From Streptomyces scabiei 87.22 (lineage in GTDB: Bacteria; Actinomycetota; Actinomycetes; Streptomycetales; Streptomycetaceae), in NCBI RefSeq assembly GCF_000091305.1, contig NC_013929.1, positions 6,882,001-6,946,000 of the forward strand: a DNA stretch of 64,000 bases. Reading direction: 5' to 3'. Positions 1 through 8,529 of this stretch are shown in pieces (position 1 is the first letter of the stretch; each line of letters starts with the position of its first letter). The notes below the pieces were generated by a model. That model was not told where the DNA came from. It saw nothing but the letters and a program-made list of their open reading frames with translations, and ran no database searches. Position numbers and translations under genes: made by a program.

Positions 1-55
1 TTACAGTCCGTGGTTACTGGTGGCTGGTGAGCTGCTGATGATCACGGAGGTGCGT

Positions 56-475
56 ATGAAGAAGGCGATGGCCGGGTTGGTGGCGGTCGGACTGATCCTC
101 TCGGGTGCGGGGGCCGCGCTCGCGGCGCAGAAGGGGTCGATCCCGCAGCTCAGGTCGGACGGTGTCCAATTCGACGACGGGAAGTACAAGTTCAACCCTC
201 CCGGTACAGATCACGGTTCATTCGAGTGGGCCGGCGAGCTCACGGACGCGTATCCGCGAGACGGCCACAACGTGTACGTGCAGGTCGCTGTCGAAGGGCA
301 CGGATGGGCCCGGTACTACGGGAGGCAGCGCAGCACGGTGAGCATGCGCCACTCGGACTGGAGCGGAGCGCAGCAGTACACGGACAACGCGAAGTTCCGG
401 GTGTGCCGTGACCGGGGTTCCCTGCGGCCCGACAACTGCTCGCCCACCAAGTACTTCTCGTACACGCTCCGCTGA
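56..475 (+). CDS. small exported protein of unknown function
   Basis: 139 residues. The start is ATG 56, because GGAGG lies 5 nt upstream and a Sec signal peptide begins exactly there: two lysines, a hydrophobic stretch (LVAVGLILSG) and an Ala-rich AALAAQ cleavage region near residue 25. The mature part is about 115 residues, rich in Tyr, Arg and Asp, with two cysteines near the C-terminus (VCRD and DNCS) that could form a disulfide. No catalytic motif is visible and I do not recognise the family. A strong hairpin follows the stop, separating it from the ABC genes. Export is well supported; function is unknown. Confidence 0.75.
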   Translation: MKKAMAGLVAVGLILSGAGAALAAQKGSIPQLRSDGVQFDDGKYKFNPPGTDHGSFEWAGELTDAYPRDGHNVYVQVAVEGHGWARYYGRQRSTVSMRHSDWSGAQQYTDNAKFRVCRDRGSLRPDNCSPTKYFSYTLR

Positions 476-491
476 GTCAGCCGGCATCCAC

Positions 492-515
492 AGCCCAGGC
501 GCCGTCGCCTGGGCT
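492..515 (+). terminator. hairpin terminator or attenuator
   Basis: A perfect 10-bp stem (AGCCCAGGCG / CGCCTGGGCT) with a 4-nt loop is followed by a pyrimidine-rich stretch ending TCTTCTT. It lies 16 nt after the stop of the exported protein and only about 20 nt before the ABC ATPase reading frame, so it could end the first gene or attenuate read-through into the ABC operon. Confidence 0.7.
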
Positions 516-538
516 CGTGCTCTTCTTAGGGGAATGAG

Positions 539-1225
539 ATCAAGACATCAGAAGTCCTGTGTGCCAAGGGAGTCGACCTTCTCTACGGTGAGACTCCCGC
601 AGTCAGGAACGCCGAGATCACCCTGAGCCGCGGGGAGGTCGTAGCGATCACCGGGCAGAGCGGTTCGGGAAAGTCCTCCCTGCTGTACTGCCTGGCCGGG
701 GTGTTGCCGGTGGCCCGTGGCGAGGTCAGGTTCGAGGGCCGCTTGCTCGCCGATCTCGACGACGAGGAGTTGAGCGAACTACGGCGGGAACGGTTCGGGT
801 TCGTCTTCCAGTACGGCGAACTTCTGCCCGAGCTGACAGTGGAGGAGAACACCGCGCTGCCCTTGCGACTCGCCGGACAGCGCAAGAAGGAAGCCCATGC
901 CGCCGCCGGGGAGGTGCTCGGCCGACTTGGACTCGCTGATCTGCGCGAGCGACGGCCTTCCCAAGTCTCCGGGGGGCAGAGCCAGCGGATCGCCGTGGCT
1001 CGCGCGCTGGTGCACCGCCCTGCCGTGGTCTTCGCGGACGAGCCGACGGGGTCGCTCGACAGCTCCAATGCCACAGCCGTTCTCGACGAGTTCCTGACCC
1101 TCGCTCGCTCGCAGGGGACCGCGGTGGTGCTGGTGACTCACGACTCCGAGGTCGCGGACCGGGCGGACAGCCGCTACACGATGCGCGACGGCACCCTCTC
1201 GGCTCAGGTGCGGGAGGTGTCGTGA
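539..1225 (+). CDS. ABC transporter ATP-binding protein (LolD/MacB type), 5' end anomalous
   Basis: About 228 residues, the full length of a LolD/MacB-type ATPase. Walker A GQSGSGKSS is encoded at about 653-680, the signature is VSGGQSQRIAVARAL, and Walker B is VVFADEPTGSLD followed by the H-loop VLVTHDSE. The open frame begins after a TAG at 527 and has no ATG, GTG or TTG before Walker A; the next ATG, at 701, would remove the nucleotide-binding site. AGGGGA precedes an ATG at 534 that is in a different frame. Either ATC 539 is used as a rare start (giving I-K-T-S-E-V-L), or one base is missing just after ATG 534. The stop overlaps the permease start (GTGA). With the permease it probably forms a lipoprotein-release or efflux-type MacB system. 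Confidence 0.85.
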   Translation: MKTSEVLCAKGVDLLYGETPAVRNAEITLSRGEVVAITGQSGSGKSSLLYCLAGVLPVARGEVRFEGRLLADLDDEELSELRRERFGFVFQYGELLPELTVEENTALPLRLAGQRKKEAHAAAGEVLGRLGLADLRERRPSQVSGGQSQRIAVARALVHRPAVVFADEPTGSLDSSNATAVLDEFLTLARSQGTAVVLVTHDSEVADRADSRYTMRDGTLSAQVREVS

Positions 1226-3522
1226 GGGAACTCCTGCTGGGGTTGCGGCTGTTGATGGGAGCGGGGCGCGGCAGCCGAGTGCGCTTCCTGCTCATGGTCG
1301 CGGGGAGTGCCATCGGGGTGAGCTGTCTGGCCATGGTTCTGACGATCCCGGGGATTCTGGCTGCGCAGGACGGACGCAAGGCGGCACGGGAGCCGGATTG
1401 TGTCACTGACCCGTACCGATTCGCCTGCGTCGTACCTGCGGGTGGCTCCTCCCAGCTCACCAGGACCGACCCCTACGCCGGGGAACCCCTCACCCGGGTC
1501 TTTCTGGACCGAGGGGAGAAGCCTGTCGAGCCACCGCCGGGCCTGCCCGAACTTCCCGGCCCGGGCGAACTGTTCGTCTCGCCGCGGCTGAGTGAGATCC
1601 TGCGCCGGGAGCCTGACCTGGCTCAGATCCTGCCCGGTGAACAGCGAGGTGTCATCGGCGCCGAAGGGCTCGCGCATCCCGACGAGCTGTACGCGTATGT
1701 CGGCGTCACACGGGACGAACTGGAGGGCGGCGGCAACCCCGTGGGGTTCTTCGGTAGTGAGTTCACCGGCTCGCCCACGGTGGACCCGTCTACTCTCGAC
1801 ATCGTCCGTTTCACCCAGGCCAGTGTCGTCCTCCTGCCCTTGGCCGTGTTCCTCTCCGTGTGCGCACGGCTCTCCGCAGCCGCTCGTACCAGGCGACTTG
1901 CCGCGTTGCGACTCCTGGGACTGAGCAGGAAAGGCACTCAGCGAGTCAACGCCGCCGAGACGGTCGCGGCAGCCTCGCTGGGCGCCGTGCTCGGTCTCGG
2001 CATCTACGAGGTCGCCAACCAACTCGTCTCACGCCTGGGAGTGCCGGGCTTCAAGTGGTACCCGTCGGACGGATCGTTGTCCCTGTCCACGGCCCTGGTC
2101 TGCCTCCTCGGCTGTCCGACCCTCGCGTGGTTCGTGGGCCGGGCCAGTGCGAGGAAGGCGGCGGAGAATCCCTTGGCTGTCCGCCGCAGCGCGGTCGAGA
2201 GGGCGCCCGGGAAGTGGGGTCTGCTCCCGCTCGTTCCGGGGCTGGGCATCGTGATCGGTTACTGCGTGGCCGGTGCCACGGACAACGCGCCCCGGGAAAC
2301 GGGACTTTCCTCGATCCTCATGCCCCTTGCCGTCGTTCTGGTCGGCATCGGGCTGGTGATGCTGCTGCCGGTCTTCTCGCGAACCCTTGCCCAGAAGGTG
2401 GCACGCGCCACCCGCTCGGTCTCCCTGGGCCTTGCCATGCGGCGCAACGAGGTCGATGCCGGGGGCGCGTTGCGGGTGGCGACCGGACTGGTGATCCTGG
2501 TCTTCGCAGCGTCGCTCGTACAGGGAGTGCTGATCGAACTGGACCAGGTGAGCAAGAACACCCTGCCCGTTCAGGAGTACACCATTCCGCTCAAGGGCGT
2601 CACCGATGAGAAGCAGCGGGCCTTCCAGCGGGTGAAGGGTGTCCGCGCTCACGCGGTGGTCATGGGTTCGCGGGACGGCGGAGACATCGACCACATGATG
2701 CCCACCATCCGTGCCGTGGTGGCCACATGCGACCAACTGCGCGGAATCCTGACGAGAGTGGACAGCTGTGTGGACGGCCGCCCGGCCCGGCTCTGGGATC
2801 CGGACCAGTTGTACAACGAGGAGAGCAAGCCCGGAGCCACCTTCCTCTTCGATTCCCGAGGAGAAGAACGACGGCACGCCATGAAGGTGGAGGTGCCGCG
2901 AGAGAGAGTACGGTTCAGCGGCTACCCGGGCTGGCCGATCTTCAACAGCGGCGACGTGCTGATCCCGCCCTCAGCTCTGCCGGAAGGCTTCCGCCCCGAC
3001 AAAGCCACCCTCACCCTCATCAGCAGCTCCGCCCCCCAAACCGTCCGCGCCGTCCTCGACGGCATCGGCGGTGTGGACCCCACCACCGAGGTCGGGACGC
3101 CGGGGGTGGTCGTCACGTCTCTTCAGCAGATCACCGTGGTCAAGAGTCTCCTGGGCATCGGCATGGTCCTGGGGCTGATCATCGGCGTGGCCGCCTACCT
3201 CGTCGCCGCCACCGACCGTGCCGTGGAGCGGAAGCCCCAGGTCACCGCTCTGTCGTTGCTCGGCGCCCGGCCGCGTACGCTGCGTGCCGTTCAGGTCGCC
3301 CAGGTGGTCGTCCCCTTGGCCGTGGGTCTCGCTCTGGCCGTGGTGCTGGGCAAGCTCGCCGAGTCGAGCTATCTCGTGACCGGGGGCGGCGCCGTCTACT
3401 GGGACGGCGCCGGAATCCCCCTGTTGCTCGCCTGCGCGGTCGGGGCGGTGGCGGTGGCCGCGGCCGGGGCGCTGCCCCTCGTCGGGCGCCGGATCGACCC
3501 GGAGCTGATCCGGCGGGACTGA
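1222..3522 (+). CDS. ABC transporter permease, FtsX/MacB-like
   Basis: 766 residues, GTG start overlapping the ATPase stop, hence translational coupling. There is one N-terminal transmembrane helix (LLMVAGSAIGVSCLAMVLTI), an extracytoplasmic domain of about 130 residues, then a block of membrane helices (residues about 190-400). A second extracytoplasmic domain of about 190 residues follows, then a C-terminal FtsX-type domain with three helices (residues about 640-755). This duplicated FtsX layout is typical of actinobacterial ABC permeases partnered with LolD-like ATPases. The substrate cannot be read from sequence; lipid, antibiotic or peptide efflux are all possible. A GC-rich hairpin follows the stop. 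Confidence 0.88.
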   Translation: MRELLLGLRLLMGAGRGSRVRFLLMVAGSAIGVSCLAMVLTIPGILAAQDGRKAAREPDCVTDPYRFACVVPAGGSSQLTRTDPYAGEPLTRVFLDRGEKPVEPPPGLPELPGPGELFVSPRLSEILRREPDLAQILPGEQRGVIGAEGLAHPDELYAYVGVTRDELEGGGNPVGFFGSEFTGSPTVDPSTLDIVRFTQASVVLLPLAVFLSVCARLSAAARTRRLAALRLLGLSRKGTQRVNAAETVAAASLGAVLGLGIYEVANQLVSRLGVPGFKWYPSDGSLSLSTALVCLLGCPTLAWFVGRASARKAAENPLAVRRSAVERAPGKWGLLPLVPGLGIVIGYCVAGATDNAPRETGLSSILMPLAVVLVGIGLVMLLPVFSRTLAQKVARATRSVSLGLAMRRNEVDAGGALRVATGLVILVFAASLVQGVLIELDQVSKNTLPVQEYTIPLKGVTDEKQRAFQRVKGVRAHAVVMGSRDGGDIDHMMPTIRAVVATCDQLRGILTRVDSCVDGRPARLWDPDQLYNEESKPGATFLFDSRGEERRHAMKVEVPRERVRFSGYPGWPIFNSGDVLIPPSALPEGFRPDKATLTLISSSAPQTVRAVLDGIGGVDPTTEVGTPGVVVTSLQQITVVKSLLGIGMVLGLIIGVAAYLVAATDRAVERKPQVTALSLLGARPRTLRAVQVAQVVVPLAVGLALAVVLGKLAESSYLVTGGGAVYWDGAGIPLLLACAVGAVAVAAAGALPLVGRRIDPELIRRD

Positions 3523-3525
3523 GCG

Positions 3526-3546
3526 GCCCGGCAGCGCTCGCCGGGC
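3526..3546 (+). terminator. hairpin after ABC permease
   Basis: A 7-bp perfect stem (GCCCGGC / GCCGGGC) with a 7-nt loop begins 4 nt after the permease stop. There is no U-tract, as is usual for GC-rich actinobacterial terminators. Confidence 0.45.
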
Positions 3547-3643
3547 AAACCCCGTGGCCGATGCACCGGGTCCCTGGATACCGTCGGTGACCCCGGCCGG
3601 CCGAACCCGCGGTCGCCGTAGGCCCGGAGAGTGAAGGAAAGCC

Positions 3644-3997
3644 GTGAACGCGCAGCGAGGGACGACGACTCTGTGGCGCCCCACCGGTCCCGTGGAGCTG
3701 GACCTGGTGCGGGAGTCGGGGTGGCGGGCCTGGCCTCCCCGGCTGCCCGAGCAGCCGATCTTCTATCCGGTGCTCGACGAGGCGTACGCGGTGCAGATCG
3801 CGCGGGACTGGAACGTGAAGCACGACGGCGCGGGGTTCGTCACCCGTTTCGAGGTCGACGCCGGGTTCCTGCGCCGGTACCCGGTACGGCAGGCCGGCGG
3901 CCGGACCATTCTCGAGCTGTGGGTCCCGGCGGAGGAGCTGGAGGAGTTCAACGCGCACATCGTGGGCGCGATCGAGGTCGTGCACGAGTTCCGATGA
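3644..3997 (+). CDS. hypothetical protein, small soluble
   Basis: 117 residues from GTG 3644, preceded by a purine-rich GAAGGAAAG. It is soluble, with no signal peptide or membrane segment. The composition (RPTGPVELDLV, then GFVTRFEVDAGFL and ELWVPAEELEEFN) resembles the small conserved streptomycete proteins sometimes labelled ADP-ribosylation/crystallin J1-like. I infer a compact alpha/beta fold but no active site can be named. It stands alone and converges on the condensation-domain gene across a strong hairpin. Confidence 0.7.
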   Translation: MNAQRGTTTLWRPTGPVELDLVRESGWRAWPPRLPEQPIFYPVLDEAYAVQIARDWNVKHDGAGFVTRFEVDAGFLRRYPVRQAGGRTILELWVPAEELEEFNAHIVGAIEVVHEFR

Positions 3998-4004
3998 GCC
4001 GCGC

Positions 4005-4035
4005 GGCGGCGGGCGGCGGAGCACCGCCCGCCGCC
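4005..4035. terminator. bidirectional hairpin between convergent genes
   Basis: A 12-bp perfect stem (GGCGGCGGGCGG / CCGCCCGCCGCC) with a 7-nt loop lies in the 62-bp gap between the convergent hypothetical gene and the condensation-domain gene, so it can serve both strands. Confidence 0.6.
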
Positions 4036-4059
4036 CGCCTCGGAACCTCGTCGCCGGGG

Positions 4060-5568
4060 TCAGCTCCTCACGGTCGTCGCCGTCCGGGACGGCCTGGGAA
4101 TGGACACCGGCCGGCGGCCCGCGTCGCGGTCGCCCGCGATCTCCAGCAGGACCCGGACCAGCTCGTCGTGGAGGGCGTCGCTGATCTCATGTGCTTGGGG
4201 GGTGTCGACGTGCAGCATGTTGACGTGGAGCCCCGTGGCGGTGCGGTGGAACCAGTGGCTGATGCCGTTTCCGCGGGCGGCCCAGACGTGCAGCATCGGC
4301 TTCCAGAGCGGGTGCTGGTGCCCCCCGGGGGTCCTGCGGAAGTCGATGTAGGAGAAGAAGTTCACCGGGAACGGCCAGTGGTGGAGGGTGAACGACTCGG
4401 GGGCCAGTAGCTCCCACGCCCGCACGAAGGGGATGTCGGCGTGCCGCTGCAGCTCTCCGTAGGCCGTGCGGGCCCGTGCGATCGTGGCCGCGTGGTCGGC
4501 GCCGCCCTCCGTGACGCGGAACTCGATCGGCATCGTGTTCACGAACCAGCCGATGGAGTGCTGGTACGTCCCGTCGCCCTCGTCCGCCCGTTCGCTGACG
4601 GGCAGCAGGCCCCGGTAGACCCCCGGCCCGCCGAAGCGGTGCTGAGCCGTCGCCGCGGCGGCCAGTACGGCGGTGAAGACACTGCCCCCCGACGCGCGGG
4701 CGCCCGCCGCGAGCGCCTCGGTGCGAGAGGCGTCCAGCAGGGGGAGGGCCCGGTTGACCAGGGGGTAGAGGTGGTCATCCGGCACGCCCAGGTCGAAGGG
4801 GAACCGGGGGAAGAAGCCGCCGTTCCCGCGGATGAACTCCTTCCAGTAGGTGAGGCGTTCGTCGTCGGCGCCGAGGGAGGTGTAGCGGCGGCGCTGGTCG
4901 TCGCCGAAGGTCAGATAGCTGCCCGCCGGGGGGAGCTGGGGAGTCCGTCCGTCGACGAGATCGGCGTAGGCGGTCTGGAGTTCGTTCACGACGACCGGCA
5001 TGGACAGGCCGTCGCAGACGATGTGGTCGAAGCAGAGGTAGACGGTCGCGCCCGTCTCCCGGACCACCGCGCCCATGAGGAACAGCGGCCAGGACAGCGT
5101 GTCGATGCTCTTGAACGTCTTGTCGAGATGGGTGTGCAGCTCGTCCCCGGTGGGGAAGTCGCCGACCCGCTCCGCCTCCAGGACGATGGATTCGGGTGCC
5201 AGAGCCGTGCAGTTCAGATCACCGGCCAGGCGCCGGAACTCGCTGCGGAGCACCTCGTGCCGCCGTACGAGGAGCAGCAGCGCCGATTCGAGGGCCCCGG
5301 TGTCCAGGGTGCCGGTGATCTCGAAGGTCACCGTGATCGAGCTGGCGATCCCGTCGCTCGTACTGCGCGCCGCCTCGGACGACGAGTGGTGCTTGTCCTG
5401 GTTGAAGGACGCCGATGTGAGGGGGGCCGGGGAGGACGCGGGGGAGGGGCAGGAGGCCGGTTCGGGAGAGGAATCCTTTCCGTCACGGGGGGAGTTCTTC
5501 GTGCGCAGGGACCAGGAGATGACGGTCCCGGGTGCGACGGCGGCGTCGGAGAAAGGAATCTGCAGCAC
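4060..5568 (-). CDS. condensation-domain acyltransferase (NRPS C-domain/PapA-like)
   Basis: About 502 residues if translation starts at GTG 5568 (V-L-Q-I-P-F-S-D); the start is not certain because the frame is open far upstream. The N-terminal AVAPGTVISWSL is a usual opening for stand-alone condensation-domain proteins. VTFEITGTLDTGALESAL and VRRHEVLRSEF match the C-domain N-terminal helix region. The active-site motif reads DHIVCDG: the second (catalytic) His and the Asp-Gly of HHxxxDG are kept, but the first His is Asp. IGWFVNTMPI matches the later C-domain motif. Such free-standing proteins usually make ester or amide bonds between an acyl thioester and a sugar or alcohol. It lies 164 nt downstream of, and on the same strand as, a glycosyltransferase, so acylation of a glycoside is a reasonable inference. 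Confidence 0.85.
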   Translation of the reverse strand: MLQIPFSDAAVAPGTVISWSLRTKNSPRDGKDSSPEPASCPSPASSPAPLTSASFNQDKHHSSSEAARSTSDGIASSITVTFEITGTLDTGALESALLLLVRRHEVLRSEFRRLAGDLNCTALAPESIVLEAERVGDFPTGDELHTHLDKTFKSIDTLSWPLFLMGAVVRETGATVYLCFDHIVCDGLSMPVVVNELQTAYADLVDGRTPQLPPAGSYLTFGDDQRRRYTSLGADDERLTYWKEFIRGNGGFFPRFPFDLGVPDDHLYPLVNRALPLLDASRTEALAAGARASGGSVFTAVLAAAATAQHRFGGPGVYRGLLPVSERADEGDGTYQHSIGWFVNTMPIEFRVTEGGADHAATIARARTAYGELQRHADIPFVRAWELLAPESFTLHHWPFPVNFFSYIDFRRTPGGHQHPLWKPMLHVWAARGNGISHWFHRTATGLHVNMLHVDTPQAHEISDALHDELVRVLLEIAGDRDAGRRPVSIPRPSRTATTVRS

Positions 5569-5732
5569 TCGGGTGCTTTCTGTTCGTGAATTGTCGGGCG
5601 GGCATTGTCGGGGTGACGATGACGGGTTCGTGGGTTGTCGGTTCGTGAATTCCCCCGGGGGAAGCGAGAAGAGAGACGCCGGGGGACGGGGGAAGCTGTG
5701 GGTGGAGGTAAGCGGGACGGTGTCGATCGCAT

Positions 5733-7073
5733 TCAAGTGAGATGGAGCGCAAGGGAATTCACCGCTGCGTCCACGCCGTTCTCGGCACGGACGAGCGGGG
5801 CGATCTCGCCCGCCCGGTGCCGCAGGTGCCGGTCCTTCACCGCCGCTGTGATCGCCTCCGCGAGTCCGTGTGCCGTGAGGGTCCGGGCGGTGAGGGGGGC
5901 GGGGGCCACGCCCAGGGCACGCATACGGGCCGCCCAGTGGGTCTGGTCGCCCATGTGGGGGCACAGGACCTGGGGGCGGCCCGCGGCGAGTGCCGCGGCT
6001 ACGGTCCCGGCGCCGCCGTGGTGGACGATCGCGGCCGTACGGGGGAAGAGCCAGTCGTGCGGGGCCTGTTCGATCGTCAGGATGTCGGGGGCCGAGGAGG
6101 CGGAGCCGTCCGCCGCCGCGCCGATGCCGCCCCAGCCGGTCGCGACCACCGCCCGTACGCGGGTGAGCCGGACCGCCTCGGTGACCAGCGCGTTGTTGCG
6201 GTGGGCGTGGGTGCCGGCCATGCTGCCGAAGCCGATGTAGACCGGGGGCGGACCCTCGTCGAGGAAGCGGGCCAGCTCTCTCGGGGGCGTCCAGTCGGGG
6301 CGGGCCGGCAGGTACCAGAACCCCGTGGTGCGCACGGCGCCGCCCCACCCCGGGTCGACCGGAGTGATGTGCCGGCTGAACGACTGCAGGACCGGACGCC
6401 GCCCGCCCCCGGGGTCCCGCAGCCACCGCCGGGCCCCGTGGCGGCGCGGGGCCAGACCCAGTTCGGACGTCCGCCAGCGCTCCACCTCGCGGGACCGCTG
6501 CGCGGCGGTGACCAGGGCGTAGGTGCTCCGGTTGAGCAGGCGCGGCACGCGGGGGAGCGGGACGAGCCGGCAGGGGAACGAGCCGGACGGGATCCAGCCG
6601 GGCTGCAGCGCCACGACGACGGCGGGCACGTCCAGCATGTCGGCCACGTACTGGGCGGGGAACGCCGCCGAATGCACCACCGCCCCCAGGTCGCCGTGGT
6701 CGTGGGCGATGGCCGCCACGTCGCGCAGCGGGGCGATCAGCAGGTGTTTGAGGCGGGCGACGGTCCGGGCGGCCGCGATGCCCCCGCGCACCCCTGTCAG
6801 ACCGTCGTCGACGATTCCGCGGGTCGCCGGCTCGTCCAGGATCCTGGTCGGGCCGTCGTCGATGGCGGCGAATTCCACCCCGTACGCGGCGGCGTCGGAC
6901 GCGTATGCGAAAGGTGCCGCCAATAAAGGGTGATGGCCGTGGCGTCGCAACGCCACGGCCAGTGCGAGAAAGGGTTGTACGTCCCCGCGAGTACCGCATG
7001 CCGCCAGGAGAACCTTGCGCGGGCGAGCACCGGACCCGAGGCTTTCCGACCCCGATTCTTTGGGCATGACCAC
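5733..7073 (-). CDS. family 1 glycosyltransferase (UGT/sterol-glucosyltransferase-like, MGT type)
   Basis: 446 residues, full length for GT1 enzymes of the GtfB/sterol glucosyltransferase group. The N-terminal acceptor domain opens with VLLAACGTRGDVQPFLALA, the hallmark GTRGDVQP loop. The C-terminal donor domain contains PPPVYIGFGSMAG and the nucleotide-sugar signature HHGGAGTVAAALAAGRPQV followed by GDQTHWAARM. It transfers a sugar from a nucleotide donor to a lipid or polyketide-like acceptor in the cytoplasm. The first of two methionines (7073) or the second (7067) could start it. The upstream 100 bp are clearly less GC-rich and should hold the promoter. It probably forms an operon with the condensation-domain gene. 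Confidence 0.9.
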   Translation of the reverse strand: MVMPKESGSESLGSGARPRKVLLAACGTRGDVQPFLALAVALRRHGHHPLLAAPFAYASDAAAYGVEFAAIDDGPTRILDEPATRGIVDDGLTGVRGGIAAARTVARLKHLLIAPLRDVAAIAHDHGDLGAVVHSAAFPAQYVADMLDVPAVVVALQPGWIPSGSFPCRLVPLPRVPRLLNRSTYALVTAAQRSREVERWRTSELGLAPRRHGARRWLRDPGGGRRPVLQSFSRHITPVDPGWGGAVRTTGFWYLPARPDWTPPRELARFLDEGPPPVYIGFGSMAGTHAHRNNALVTEAVRLTRVRAVVATGWGGIGAAADGSASSAPDILTIEQAPHDWLFPRTAAIVHHGGAGTVAAALAAGRPQVLCPHMGDQTHWAARMRALGVAPAPLTARTLTAHGLAEAITAAVKDRHLRHRAGEIAPLVRAENGVDAAVNSLALHLT

Positions 7074-7175
7074 GCGCTGAACCTAGCAGAAGTAAATTCG
7101 AACAAGCTGCGCCTGATAATGAGTTCGATGAATTCCGCGACGGTCATTCACAGGGCCGGGCGACGGGTACGACGG

Positions 7176-8336
7176 TCAGCTCCGGAACGGTCCCGTCACC
7201 TCGTACGTGATGCCGCCCGACGAACTGCCGCTCGTGCCGCGCTGGCTGGAGAAGTAGAGACGGCGGCCGTCGGGGGAGAAGGCGGGGCCGGTGATCTCGG
7301 AGGCGGACTGGCCCTCGACGCGGAGGAAGGGGGCGACGACGTCGTCCGGGGTGATGAGGCAGATCTCCATGGTGCCCCCGTCCTCGGCGACGTAGAGGTC
7401 GCCGGAGGAGGTGCCGGTGATGTTGTCGACGCCGGTGAGGGGAGCCGTGCCGGAGGTGACCAGGGAGTCGTCGTACGCCAACTCGTAGGTCCCGGCGGTG
7501 AGGTTGAGCTGCCAGACACGGTTGTCGCCCTTGGTGGTGAACCAGACCGTGTCGTCGGCGTAGTAGCAGCCCTCGCCCCCGTTGAAGGACTTCGACCCCG
7601 AGACCTGGGTGCGGGTGCTCGTGGGGGAGCCGTCCGGGTCGGGGACGTTCGCCCAGGTGTAGGAGCCGGAGGCGGCGGTGCCGGCGACCATGACCTGGAG
7701 GGTGCCCGCGGACAGGTCGCCCCAGGTCGTGGGGACGAAGCGGTAGAAGCGTCCGTTCGACTCGTCCTCGGTCAGATAGACCACCCGGCGGACCGGATCG
7801 GCCGCCGCCGCCTCGTGCTTGAAGCGGCCCATCGCGTCCCGGCGGACCGCGGCGTTCACGCCCCACGGGTCGGTCTCGTAGACGTAGCCGCGGTCCACCT
7901 CCTCGCAGGACAGCCAGGTGTTCCACGGGGTCCTGCCGCCCGCGCAGTTCTGCCGGGTGCCGGACAGGACGCGGTACGCCGACGTGACCGCGCCGGTCGA
8001 GGAGAACCGCACCGCGCTCGCGCCGCCGGAGGGGTTGATCTCCGAGTTGGAGACGTAGATCCAGCCGGTGCCGTCCGCGTAACAGGCGCCGCCGTCGGGG
8101 GCGTTGTGCCAGGAGTAGGAGGTGCCGGGGACCGTCTGGCCGGAGCGGGCGATCACCCGGCTGCTGAAGCCGCTCGGGAGCCTGACGCCGTTCGCGTCGG
8201 CCGCGCCGAGTGCCCCGTACGGGCCCGCGCCGGGCTGGGCGGGCGCCGCGTACGCGGCGCCGCGCCAGAGGGTTCCGCCGAAGGCGGCCGACGAGCCGCC
8301 GAGCACGGCCGCGCGCAGGAGAGTACGACGTTCCAC
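7176..8336 (-). CDS. Tat-exported PhoX/DUF839-family protein
   Basis: 386 residues. The N-terminus MERRTLLRAAVLGGSSAAFGG is a twin-arginine signal ending near AAYAAPA, so a folded, metal-bearing export is likely. The body has the DUF839/PhoX beta-propeller features: WHNAPDGGACY, NTWLSCEEVDRGYVYE (acidic metal ligands), LTEDESNGRFYRF, GEGCYYADDTVWFTTKGDN and SEITGPAFSPDGRRLYFSSQ. PhoX members are Ca/Fe-dependent alkaline phosphatases; short actinobacterial members like this one are not all proven phosphatases, so that activity is inferred. It is monocistronic, and the 8337-8529 gap behind its start carries a tandem repeat. Confidence 0.85.
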   Translation of the reverse strand: MERRTLLRAAVLGGSSAAFGGTLWRGAAYAAPAQPGAGPYGALGAADANGVRLPSGFSSRVIARSGQTVPGTSYSWHNAPDGGACYADGTGWIYVSNSEINPSGGASAVRFSSTGAVTSAYRVLSGTRQNCAGGRTPWNTWLSCEEVDRGYVYETDPWGVNAAVRRDAMGRFKHEAAAADPVRRVVYLTEDESNGRFYRFVPTTWGDLSAGTLQVMVAGTAASGSYTWANVPDPDGSPTSTRTQVSGSKSFNGGEGCYYADDTVWFTTKGDNRVWQLNLTAGTYELAYDDSLVTSGTAPLTGVDNITGTSSGDLYVAEDGGTMEICLITPDDVVAPFLRVEGQSASEITGPAFSPDGRRLYFSSQRGTSGSSSGGITYEVTGPFRS

Positions 8337-8465
8337 TGTCGCTCCAAGGAGTACCTCGAACGGCCCGCCTGCCGGTCGGCGGCGGGGTCGCGCGCTGATG
8401 GACCTTAGGACACTCTGATTGACAGAGCATGGACAACTCGTGACTCTACGGCGGCGTTCCCCGCC

Positions 8466-8516
8466 TGGCGATGGCGATGGCGATGGCGATGGCGGGTGCG
8501 TTGTGCGTTGTGCGTT
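8466..8516. repeat. two adjacent short tandem repeats
   Basis: Five copies of the hexamer TGGCGA (last one TGGCGG) at 8466-8495 run directly into three copies of the heptamer GTGCGTT at 8496-8516. They sit in the 193-bp gap between the histidine kinase stop and the PhoX-like gene start. Nothing else recognisable is in that gap. Confidence 0.85.
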
Positions 8517-8529
8517 GTGTGTGGCGCGC

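Noticed and set aside
4060..6999. A single 979-residue fusion of glycosyltransferase-like and condensation proteins
   Set aside because: The upstream third of this frame is a shadow of the glycosyltransferase, which is read in another frame with clear GT1 motifs. Only the part from about 5568 is a real gene.
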